A stretch of DNA of 64,000 nucleotides from Sphingomicrobium clamense (lineage in GTDB: Bacteria; Pseudomonadota; Alphaproteobacteria; Sphingomonadales; Sphingomonadaceae). Below the pieces are notes generated by a model. The model searched no databases and was not told the DNA's origin. It worked only from the letters and a program-made list of their open reading frames with translations. Both the position numbers and the translations under genes were made by a program. Positions 56,469 to 64,000 of the stretch are shown here, piece after piece (the stretch's first letter is position 1; each line of letters opens with the position of its first letter). Location of the stretch: assembly GCF_019264355.1 (NCBI RefSeq), contig NZ_JAHVAH010000001.1:1534001-1598000 (forward strand). Reading direction: 5' to 3'.

Positions 56469-56480
56469 GGAGGTGCGCGC

Positions 56481-57356
56481 ATGGCGCCGCCAATCCTGAG
56501 GCGCACGGGCTGGTCGCGAAAGGCTCAGTATAGCCTCTTTTTCGGCTTTATCGCCCTGATCGCGGGTCTCGCGATCGGACTGGTCCTGCTCATCATCTCG
56601 CTCGCGGCGCCGCGCACCTTCGACCAGATCGAGGGCGCGGCACTCGACGCGACCAAGCCGGTGCGCGAGGCGACCACGCAGGTCGTCACCACGGTCAACG
56701 GGGTGATGGGCGGCGCGGGCGACTATTGGGACGCGATCGAGCAGAACAAGAAGCTGCGCGCGGAGAAAGAAGTGCTTCGCCGCCGCGCCATCACCGCCGC
56801 TGCCACGCGCCAGGAGAACGAGCTGCTCAAGCAGACGCTCGAACTGCGTGAGAGCCTGCCCGAAACCGTCGCCACGGGGCGCGTGATCGGCTCGACCAAG
56901 GACAGCCAGCGGCAATATGCGATCCTCTCGGTCGGCACGAGCGACGGGGTGCAAAGCGGCATGTCGGTCCAGGCCGCCGACGGACTGATCGGCCGCATCG
57001 TCGAAACCGGCTTTACGTCCAGCCGCGTGTTGCTCGTCACCGATCGCTCGAACATCGTCCCTGCCAAGATCCTGCGGTCGGGCGAGCCGGTGATCGCGAC
57101 GGGCAAGGGCGAGCTGGGTATCGACCTGCGCCCGCTCGAGGTCGGTCGTAATCCGTTCGAGGTGGGCGACGTCATCGTTACCTCGGGCACGGGCGGCCTG
57201 TACGCCCCACTCGTGCCCGTGGCGCGGGTCGTGCGGCTCGACGATGACGGGGCGATCGCGGTCCCGCTCGCGACTCCGGCCTTGTCCTCCTTCGCCACCG
57301 TCCAGCCGCCCTACGAACCCGACGCGTTCGATCTAGGAGAGGACGAGGATGGCTAG
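56481..57356 (+). CDS. mreC: Rod shape-determining protein MreC
   Basis: 291 residues: one N-terminal membrane span (SLFFGFIALIAGLAIGLVLLI-type stretch, about 20-42), a coiled coil at about 80-115 (NKKLRAEKEVLRRR) and two periplasmic beta-barrels (TGRVIGSTKDSQRQYAI, GVQSGMSVQAADGLIG). Acidic C-terminal tail. Couples MreB to PBP2. Starts 13 bp after mreB and overlaps mreD by 8 bp. Confidence 0.95.
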   Translation: MAPPILRRTGWSRKAQYSLFFGFIALIAGLAIGLVLLIISLAAPRTFDQIEGAALDATKPVREATTQVVTTVNGVMGGAGDYWDAIEQNKKLRAEKEVLRRRAITAAATRQENELLKQTLELRESLPETVATGRVIGSTKDSQRQYAILSVGTSDGVQSGMSVQAADGLIGRIVETGFTSSRVLLVTDRSNIVPAKILRSGEPVIATGKGELGIDLRPLEVGRNPFEVGDVIVTSGTGGLYAPLVPVARVVRLDDDGAIAVPLATPALSSFATVQPPYEPDAFDLGEDEDG

Positions 57357-57873
57357 GATGCGCGATGCGGAAGTCGTACGCCGTCGCCGGCTGGGGCCGC
57401 GCGCGGGCGCACATCTCTATCCGCCCGTCACGATCATCCTCGCCAGCCTTGCCGTGCTCATCCCCGCCTCACTGCCCGGCAGCTGGTGGCCCAACCTGGC
57501 GCTGCTCACGCTCGTCGCCTGGCGCCTTCGTCGCGGCGATGCTTTCCCCCACTGGTGGGCGGTGCCCTTCGGCCTCTTCTACGACCTCGTCTCGGGCCAT
57601 CCGATCGGGCTGTCGGTGGTCGTCTTCACCCTCGCGATGATCGTCGCCGACCTGTCCGACCTGCGCCTGCGCTGGCGCTCGCACTGGACCGAATGGGCGA
57701 TCGTGGTCGTGCTGGTCATCATGGCCGAGGCGATCGAATGGCTCGTCGCGCTGATCAACGGCGCGCGCGCGCCGTTCGAGACGATCTGGCCGGCAGTCAT
57801 CATCTCCGCCCTGCTCTTCCCCCTTATCGCGGTCTTGATCGAGAAGCTCGACGACTTCAGGCTACGGCGATGA
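57349..57873 (+). CDS. mreD: Rod shape-determining protein MreD
   Basis: 174 residues with five to six membrane spans, including LVSGHPIGLSVVVFTLAMIV typical of MreD. Integral membrane partner of MreC. Overlaps mreC by 8 bp and mrdA by 4 bp. Confidence 0.92.
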   Translation: MARMRDAEVVRRRRLGPRAGAHLYPPVTIILASLAVLIPASLPGSWWPNLALLTLVAWRLRRGDAFPHWWAVPFGLFYDLVSGHPIGLSVVVFTLAMIVADLSDLRLRWRSHWTEWAIVVVLVIMAEAIEWLVALINGARAPFETIWPAVIISALLFPLIAVLIEKLDDFRLRR

Positions 57874-59792
57874 AGTTCTTCCGTCGCAACCCCGTGCGCA
57901 TCACGCGCGCCATGCAGGCCAACGCTTTTTCGCGTCGCATGCTGCTGATCGGCGGGGTGCAGGCGGGGTTCGGGGCGCTGCTGGTCGGGCGGCTCGGCTA
58001 TCTCTCGATCAGCCAGAACAAATATTACCAGACGCTGGCCGAGGATAATCGCGTCCAGATGATCATCGTCCCGCCCCGGCGCGGGTGGATCGTCGACCGG
58101 CACGGCAAGCCCATTGCGATCAACCGCTCCGACTTCCGCGTCGACCTCGTCCCCGACCAGGTCCCCGAGGGCCAGCTCGACGAAGTCATCGCCAAATCCG
58201 CGCAAATCCTACAACTCGATCCCGACACCGTCGAACGGGTCAAACAGGAAGCCGACGCTGCATCCGGCTACAAGCCGGTCCAGCTCGCCGAAAATGTCGA
58301 TTACGACAAATATGCCGCGATCACCGTGCGCCTCCCCGAGCTGCCCGGCGTCACGCCCCAGCGCGGTTTCTCCCGCTTCTATCCCGCCGGTCCGGCGGTC
58401 GGCCATCTCGTCGGCTATGTCGGAACCGCCAGCCGCGAGGAATATCTCGCTGAAGACAAGAATCCCTTGCTTCTCACACCCGGCTTCAAGATCGGCAAAG
58501 AAGGCCTCGAGGAAGTGCTCGAGCAGGACCTGCGCGGCGAGCCCGGCGGGCAGCGGGTCGAGGTCACCGCGCGCGGGAAGCTGGTGCGCGAACTCGAACC
58601 CAAGCCCGACAAGTCTGGCGGCACCGTCCAGCTTTCGCTCCACGGCGGCTTGCACGAATATGCCGCCCGGCGCCTCGGTCTCGAAAGCGGCGCGTGCGTG
58701 ATCCTCGACTGCCTGACCGGCGAGATCCTCAGCCTCGCCTCAATGCCGGCCTACGATCCGAACAGCTTCTCCGACGGGATCGGGCGGACCGAATGGCGGC
58801 TGATGACCGAGAACGAGCGGCGGCCGCTGGTCAACAAGACTCTGAACGCGCTCTACCCTCCGGGTTCGACGATCAAGCCGATGGTCGCGCTGGCGCTTCA
58901 ACAGCATGGTGTCGACCCGGCCGAGCGGATCAATTGTCCGGGCGGCTACCAGCTCGGCAATCGCTTCTTCCGCTGCCTCGGTCGCCATGGTCCGGTCGAC
59001 ATGAACCGCGCGATCGCGAAGAGCTGCAACACCTATTTCTATGCGATGGGTCACCGCATCGGGTACGACAAGATCGCGCCGATGGCGAAGTATCTCGGGC
59101 TCGGACAGACGTTCGACCTTCCGGTCGTCAGCCAGTCCTACGGCACTGTCCCGAGCCCAGAGTGGAAGGAAAACAAGTTCGACCAACGCTGGACCGCGGC
59201 CGACACGCTGAACGCCTCGATCGGTCAGGGCTACATGATCCTCAACCCGATCCAGCTGGCGGTGATGGCGGGGCGCATCGCCTCGGGCCGCATGATCCAG
59301 CCCAAGCTGGTCGGCATCCACCCCCAGCCCGCCCCGATGCTCGACATTCCCGAAGAGCATCTGGAGGTCGCGCGCCGCGGCATGTGGCAAGTGGTCAATG
59401 GTGATGGCACGGCAGGCGCGAGCCGCCTGCCCTTCCCCGACATCGAAATGGGCGGCAAGACGGGCACCGCGCAGGTGCGGCGCCTCTCGTCCGGCGACGG
59501 GCGCAACGTGCCCTGGAAATATCGCGATCATGGTCTGTTCGTCGGCTTCGCACCGGTTGACAATCCGCGTTTCGCGGTCTCGGTGGTCATCGAACATGGC
59601 ATGGGCGGGAGCCGCGCCGCAGCGCCCGTCGCGCGCGATGTGCTGACCTACCTGTTCGACGAGCAGATGGCGATGGAGCGGCTGACCGCGATGGAAGAGC
59701 AATGGGGCGGCTCGCTCGCCGAACGCACCGAGGCGTTCCACGCGCAGGTGCTGGCGATCGCCGAGGCCAATGCGCGGGGGAATAGCGCATGA
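57870..59792 (+). CDS. mrdA: Penicillin-binding protein 2
   Basis: 640-residue class B transpeptidase of the elongasome. N-terminal anchor at about 24-48, pedestal domain, then catalytic SxxK with Ser 333 (PPGSTIKP), SxN at 385-387 (SCN) and KTG in GGKTGTAQV. The ATG at 57870 overlaps the mreD stop (ATGA). Confidence 0.96.
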   Translation: MKFFRRNPVRITRAMQANAFSRRMLLIGGVQAGFGALLVGRLGYLSISQNKYYQTLAEDNRVQMIIVPPRRGWIVDRHGKPIAINRSDFRVDLVPDQVPEGQLDEVIAKSAQILQLDPDTVERVKQEADAASGYKPVQLAENVDYDKYAAITVRLPELPGVTPQRGFSRFYPAGPAVGHLVGYVGTASREEYLAEDKNPLLLTPGFKIGKEGLEEVLEQDLRGEPGGQRVEVTARGKLVRELEPKPDKSGGTVQLSLHGGLHEYAARRLGLESGACVILDCLTGEILSLASMPAYDPNSFSDGIGRTEWRLMTENERRPLVNKTLNALYPPGSTIKPMVALALQQHGVDPAERINCPGGYQLGNRFFRCLGRHGPVDMNRAIAKSCNTYFYAMGHRIGYDKIAPMAKYLGLGQTFDLPVVSQSYGTVPSPEWKENKFDQRWTAADTLNASIGQGYMILNPIQLAVMAGRIASGRMIQPKLVGIHPQPAPMLDIPEEHLEVARRGMWQVVNGDGTAGASRLPFPDIEMGGKTGTAQVRRLSSGDGRNVPWKYRDHGLFVGFAPVDNPRFAVSVVIEHGMGGSRAAAPVARDVLTYLFDEQMAMERLTAMEEQWGGSLAERTEAFHAQVLAIAEANARGNSA

Positions 59793-60904
59793 TCGCCGTC
59801 CCGCGCCCGATCGCCAACCTGCCATGGGTCCTTCTGATCTCGGTCTGCCTGATCGCAGGCGTCGGGCTGCTGACGCTATATTCGACGGCCGGCGGATCGC
59901 TCGAACCCTGGGCCTTGCGCCAAGGACTGATCTTCGTGGCCGTGCTCGGGGCAGCGCTGGTCATCCGGCTTTTCCCCGAGAGCTTCATTAAGGCAATGAC
60001 CCCGCTGGCCTATGTCGCGGTCCTCGTGCTGCTCGTCCTGGTCGAAGCGATGGGGTATGTCGGCAAGGGCGCGCAGCGCTGGATCGACCTCGGCTTCATG
60101 AAGCTGCAGCCGAGCGAATTCATGAAGGTCGTGATCGTCCTCGTGCTCGCCTATTTCTACGAATTGCTTCCGGCGGGCGACCTCAGGAAGCTGCGTGCAC
60201 TTTGGCCGCCGGCCCTGCTGATCGGGATTCCGGTGGGGCTTATCCTGCTGCAGCCCGACCTCGGCACCGCGCTTGCAGTGTGTTTTGTTGGCGTGGTCGT
60301 CATGTTCCTGGCGGGTCTACCCATGTGGTATTTCGTCGCGGGCGGGCTGAGCCTACTTGCCGCACTGCCAATCGCTTATGCCTTCATGCACGATTACCAA
60401 CGGCGGCGGGTGCTGATTTTCCTCGATCCCGAGGCCGATCCTCTGGGCGCGGGCTATCATATCAGCCAGTCCAAGATCGCGATTGGATCTGGCGGGACAT
60501 TCGGCAAGGGCTATCTCGATGGCTCGCAAAGCCATCTCCAATACCTTCCCGAAGGCCATACCGACTTCATCTTCTCGGCGATGGTCGAGGAATGGGGGCT
60601 GGTCGGCGGGGTCGTGCTGATCCTTGCCTTCGCCGTGCTGATCGGATGGGGGCTGAGACTGGCACGCACCGCCCCGACGCGCTTCGCCCGCTTGGCGTCG
60701 GCGGGACTGGCGAGCAATATCTTCTTCTATGTTGCGGTCAATTTGATGATGGTGATGGGCATGGCGCCTGTCGTCGGTATCCCCCTCCCGCTGGTTAGCC
60801 ATGGCGGCTCGACCGTGATGACCGTGATGCTGTCGATCGGCGTCCTGATGGCGTTCGACCGCCAACGCCGCAACGCCCCGCGCTACCAGCCGGACGAGGG
60901 CTGA
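59789..60904 (+). CDS. mrdB: Rod shape-determining SEDS glycosyltransferase RodA
   Basis: 371 residues, ten membrane spans. SEDS landmarks: STAGGS near the start, GKGAQRWIDLGFMKLQPSEF, QPDLGTA, and the late EEWGLVGG and GIPLPLVSHGGS. Polymerises glycan strands with PBP2. Overlaps mrdA by 4 bp; last gene of the operon. Confidence 0.96.
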   Translation: MIAVPRPIANLPWVLLISVCLIAGVGLLTLYSTAGGSLEPWALRQGLIFVAVLGAALVIRLFPESFIKAMTPLAYVAVLVLLVLVEAMGYVGKGAQRWIDLGFMKLQPSEFMKVVIVLVLAYFYELLPAGDLRKLRALWPPALLIGIPVGLILLQPDLGTALAVCFVGVVVMFLAGLPMWYFVAGGLSLLAALPIAYAFMHDYQRRRVLIFLDPEADPLGAGYHISQSKIAIGSGGTFGKGYLDGSQSHLQYLPEGHTDFIFSAMVEEWGLVGGVVLILAFAVLIGWGLRLARTAPTRFARLASAGLASNIFFYVAVNLMMVMGMAPVVGIPLPLVSHGGSTVMTVMLSIGVLMAFDRQRRNAPRYQPDEG

Positions 60905-60999
60905 CAATTTCGCGCTTGCACCATTTGAAAAGCGTTGCTAGAGGCCGCGCCCGCAGCGCCAAGAAACCTTTGCCGTTTCAGCGCATTGCCTAAAAGTGT

Positions 61000-61075
<76 letters not shown>

Positions 61076-61088
61076 TTTTTCTCCAAGA

Positions 61089-61862
61089 TCACCGCGGCCA
61101 TTCGGGCCCCCTACTTGGGACTGACACGAAATGCCTGCCTGAGCCTTCGAGCCGAACAGCGCTCAGGCTGCCACCGGCATAGCAGCCGGTATCGAGCCCG
61201 ATCCGGTTGGCCCGGTCGGCAGGCTCGGCTTCGATCGTGTGTCCATGCACGACGACCTTGCCGTGATCCTTCTTGCTGGAGAGAAACGGGTCGCGGATCC
61301 ACATCAGGTCGCGAGCCTTTTGCTTCTTGAGCGATTTGCCGGGGCGGATCCCGGCGTGCGCGAACGCGTAATCGTCGATCGTCACCATGGTTTGGAGGTT
61401 GCGCAGAAATTCGAGATGCGACTTGGGCAACGTCTCAACAATCAGCTTCGCGATCGTTCCGGCGCTCGAGAGAATCTTGGACTTTTTCACCCCGTAGCTT
61501 TCGAGCATTTCGCGACCGCCATAACTTAGCCAGCTGAACCCGTCCGATGCGTGGCCGTCGACCAGGTCGAGCAGCACCGCCTCGTGATTCCCCATCAGGA
61601 AATGGTGCGCATCGCCCGGGAGCTTTTCTTTCGCGAGACGCTTGAGGACGCCGCGGCTGTCGGGACCGCGATCGATATAGTCGCCCAGGAAAACGAGGTC
61701 GCTTCGACCTTCATGGCTTTCCAGATCGCTCTCGATCCATGCGAGCAGCTCTTCGAGTTCTTCGAGGTGCCCGTGAATGTCGCCTATCGCGTAAACGCGC
61801 CGTCCCTCGCCGATGCTGCTGACACGGTGCTTGGCCTTAAGTGAGGAAGCGAACTGACGCAT
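61089..61862 (-). CDS. Calcineurin-like metallophosphoesterase (Ser/Thr phosphatase type)
   Basis: 257 residues. PPP-family metal motifs: AIGDIHGHLEEL, FLGDYIDRGPDS, LMGNHEAV, a His in AFAHAGIRPG and VVHGHTIEAEP. This set matches bacterial protein phosphatase/diadenosine tetraphosphatase-like enzymes. Substrate unknown; members near polysaccharide loci are known. ATG 61862 is used, but GTG six codons earlier has a better GAAGG site. Confidence 0.88.
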   Translation of the reverse strand: MRQFASSLKAKHRVSSIGEGRRVYAIGDIHGHLEELEELLAWIESDLESHEGRSDLVFLGDYIDRGPDSRGVLKRLAKEKLPGDAHHFLMGNHEAVLLDLVDGHASDGFSWLSYGGREMLESYGVKKSKILSSAGTIAKLIVETLPKSHLEFLRNLQTMVTIDDYAFAHAGIRPGKSLKKQKARDLMWIRDPFLSSKKDHGKVVVHGHTIEAEPADRANRIGLDTGCYAGGSLSAVRLEGSGRHFVSVPSRGPEWPR

Positions 61863-61986
61863 CGAATTCACGAATGATTTACCTTCGAAGTTTAATCGCA
61901 AAATAACGGCTTGGTGCAAAAGCTTGTGCGACGCACCATGAAGTTATAGAAGGAAATGCAGCGGGACCAGACCCGACAGTGAGTAA

Positions 61987-62283
61987 ATGATGAGCCGGAT
62001 CCTAATCACCCTGATCGCGATGAGCAGCGTTGTGACTGCGCCCGGGACCGCTATCGCGCAAGACTCGGAGACAGAGGAAAATCGTCCGGAGCGCGTTCGG
62101 GTCGAATGTCCCGAATATCTCGCCAACGAGCCCGAGATCATCCAGGAAAAGTGCCGTGAAGCCACCGGGTTGCACGGTCAGCGCTGGTATCCTGGTGTCA
62201 CGGTCCTGGTCCCCGTGGCAGCGCTCGCCGCCTCCGGCATTATACTGACCAGCCTCAAGGACGATCCACCGGTTAGCCGCTGA
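61987..62283 (+). CDS. Small exported protein with C-terminal membrane span
   Basis: 98 residues: signal peptide (ILITLIAMSSVVTAPGTAIAQ), an acidic segment with two Cys (VECPEYL and EKCREA), and a hydrophobic segment near the end (GVTVLVPVAALAASGIILTSL) followed by a short polar tail. Its stop overlaps the next start by one base (TGATG), so it is coupled to the O-antigen ligase-like gene. Family not recognised. Confidence 0.6.
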   Translation: MMSRILITLIAMSSVVTAPGTAIAQDSETEENRPERVRVECPEYLANEPEIIQEKCREATGLHGQRWYPGVTVLVPVAALAASGIILTSLKDDPPVSR

Positions 62284-64000
62284 TGCAGCAAAGGGGGGCA
62301 CCGGGGGAATATCTGTCGCCTGTCCTGCTGCTCTTCGCGCTCGTTCTGGGCGGGGGCAGCACGCTGGGACTGGCCAATGACGGCTGGCTGTCCGCTATTG
62401 CAATCGTGCCCGTCGCCGCATTGATTGCTGCGCACTTCACGGGCCTACGACCGCTTCAACGCGAGGCCTGGTGGTTGATCGCGCTTGTCAGCGGAGTCCT
62501 TGCGCTCGCGTTCGTGCAGGCCAACTGGTCATCCTCCGGCCTGTGGTGGAGCGATACATCACGCGCTTCGGTTGCGAATGCGCTCACGCAGGCCGGCGTG
62601 GCGGTCAACGGTCCCTTGTCATTGACGCCGTCCGATACGCGGATTTTCTCGCTGCGCTGGTTATTCCCGCTCGCGATGCTGTTGGCCATCGCCGGAGCCG
62701 GCATAAGCGAGCGGAAGAGGACTGTTGCGCTGATCGCAATTCTCGGCGTCGTCGCGGCCGGGTTAAGCGTCGTTCAAGCGTTCGAACCCGCGTTGCTTCC
62801 CTATCGATCGACGACCGGAACAGGTGCAGGCTGGTTCGCCAATTCCAATCACCACGGACTATTCCTCGCCTGCGGGACAGCGGCGTTGGTTCTGCTGCTT
62901 CCACGCCGAGCGCATACGGAGCACCGATATCCCAAGACGTTCGAGCAGCTTCGGCCCTTGATGATTGGCGCGGGCGCGATCCTGTTGATGGGGATGGCCG
63001 TGCTGATGACAGGCTCGCGCGCCGCCCTGCCTCTCTTCCTTGTAGCGTTGGCGCTGGCCTTTCTTGCGCGTCCGCGAAATCGGGAACGTCCGATCGGATG
63101 GCTGCTCGCGCTGATCGCCCTTCCGGTCACGCTGATCCTGGCCTTGCTGCTGCCGCGCTACTTCGAAGCGGCCTTCGTCGGACCGGCGCTTGAAGACGAT
63201 CCGCGGTGGAATGCGTTGCCGACGATTTTGGAGGCCGCAAGCGACGCGCTCCCTTGGGGCACGGGGTTCGGCAGTTTCGAGCGCTACTATCTGACGGTCG
63301 AGCCTTTCGATTTAATCGGAGGGTCTTCGCTCAACGAGGCTCATAACGAACTCGCGCAATGGTGGTTGGAAGGCGGTGTCGCGGGCTTGGTCTTGTTGCT
63401 GGCTTTTCTTGTCCTCCTCATCACCAAAGGATGGAAACGGCTTCGCGACGGCGAAGCGGTCGACAAGAGAGCTATTCGTGTTGGCGCTATGATGTTCCTG
63501 CTGATCGCGGTGCACAGCCTGATCGATTACCCTGCGCGCACTGTAGCGATGGGATCGCTGGCCATGGCAGCCGCGACGCTCTGGATCGTGCCGCCTGTTA
63601 ATTCAGAGCGCAGAACTTCGAAGCTGTCCTTGCCAGTCATGGCGGTCACCGCGATCATCGCTGCGATCCTCGTTCCCCTCCTGCACGAACCGTTCGCGGA
63701 GCGTGGGATGGCAGAAGGTGTCGCGACGCGTGACGGCCATGTGCTTGCCCAACAGGCACTCAACGAGGCGCTCGACCCCGCCAGGACATCAACGGCCGGC
63801 GATACAGCGCGCAGGGCGCTGGTCAGTTCGCCGCTCGAAGTCAAAGCATTCGAAGCGCTGGCGCTCGTGGAGGAAGGCGCAAAGTCCGATGCATTGATCG
63901 ACGCCGGGTTGAGTCTCAGCCGACGCAGCGGGATCCTGCCCGTTCTCAAGTTCCAGCGCGCGCTCGCCGACAGCGAATTCGCCGCCGCGGCCGACGAGGC
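62283..64000 (+). CDS. O-antigen ligase/polymerase-like membrane protein (partial, runs off the window)
   Basis: Open from ATG 62283 to the window end (at least 572 codons). About ten membrane spans fill residues 10-450. The Wzy_C/WaaL-type region is visible: TGTGAGWFANSNHHGLFLA, MTGSRAALPL, SSLNEAHNELAQWWLEGGVAGL and HSLIDYPAR. The C-terminal part is soluble and helical, possibly TPR-like. Polymerises or ligates surface glycans. It probably begins a polysaccharide locus beyond the window. Confidence 0.85.
   Translation, partial: MQQRGAPGEYLSPVLLLFALVLGGGSTLGLANDGWLSAIAIVPVAALIAAHFTGLRPLQREAWWLIALVSGVLALAFVQANWSSSGLWWSDTSRASVANALTQAGVAVNGPLSLTPSDTRIFSLRWLFPLAMLLAIAGAGISERKRTVALIAILGVVAAGLSVVQAFEPALLPYRSTTGTGAGWFANSNHHGLFLACGTAALVLLLPRRAHTEHRYPKTFEQLRPLMIGAGAILLMGMAVLMTGSRAALPLFLVALALAFLARPRNRERPIGWLLALIALPVTLILALLLPRYFEAAFVGPALEDDPRWNALPTILEAASDALPWGTGFGSFERYYLTVEPFDLIGGSSLNEAHNELAQWWLEGGVAGLVLLLAFLVLLITKGWKRLRDGEAVDKRAIRVGAMMFLLIAVHSLIDYPARTVAMGSLAMAAATLWIVPPVNSERRTSKLSLPVMAVTAIIAAILVPLLHEPFAERGMAEGVATRDGHVLAQQALNEALDPARTSTAGDTARRALVSSPLEVKAFEALALVEEGAKSDALIDAGLSLSRRSGILPVLKFQRALADSEFAAAADE

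Overview
The window is chromosomal DNA of an alphaproteobacterium. High GC, dense operons with 1-8 bp overlaps, System I cytochrome c maturation genes, a tig-clpP-clpX-lon-hup block and a DUF3775-type protein next to a tRNA all point to Sphingomonadales, probably Sphingomonadaceae. The genus cannot be fixed from sequence reading alone.

Left edge (1-4100): a compact cluster of an 86-residue protein of unknown family, a YcaO cyclodehydratase-like enzyme and a TfuA-like protein, the enzyme pair known from thioamide-forming RiPP pathways. A soluble winged-helix/TPR regulator converges on them. The C-terminal end of another short ORF lies at the very edge. Repeated 7-bp half-sites upstream of the regulator look like its operator. 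Then come a GNAT acetyltransferase and a SulP anion transporter.

Accessory region (about 6450-15632): an intact elongator tRNA-Met (minus strand, 15556-15632) is trailed by three same-orientation copies of its 3' end (7450, 7755, 10018), the scars expected from repeated insertion at this tRNA. A 247-bp direct repeat with a small membrane-protein gene encloses most of the cargo: PRC-barrel protein, NTF2-like secreted protein, LOV-domain histidine kinase, two membrane proteins, an endonuclease/exonuclease/phosphatase-fold protein and an unknown protein. Two cargo genes have EcfG-like promoter sequences, suggesting a general-stress and light-response set. No integrase gene is present.

Core region (15.7-61 kb): DUF3775 protein, LigT-like protein, alanine dehydrogenase, ccmC-D-E-F-G-H-I, leucine dehydrogenase-like enzyme, a Crp/Fnr regulator, hup-lon-clpX-clpP-tig interspersed with extra genes (trigger factor carries a histone-H1-like Lys/Ala/Pro tail), a lipoprotein/M48 protease operon, a PafA-like phosphatase, gatCAB, ruvX-pyrB, a ParA/acidic ribbon-helix-helix/TPR-SPOR group, serB, miaA, ilvC, an outer-membrane barrel, a frameshifted BLUF photoreceptor gene, mutL, and the rod-shape operon mreBCD-mrdA-mrdB. 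Five tRNAs are present in total (Met, His, Val, Leu, Lys).

Right edge (61-64 kb): a calcineurin-like phosphoesterase, a small exported protein and an O-antigen ligase/polymerase-like membrane protein that runs off the window, probably the start of a surface polysaccharide locus.
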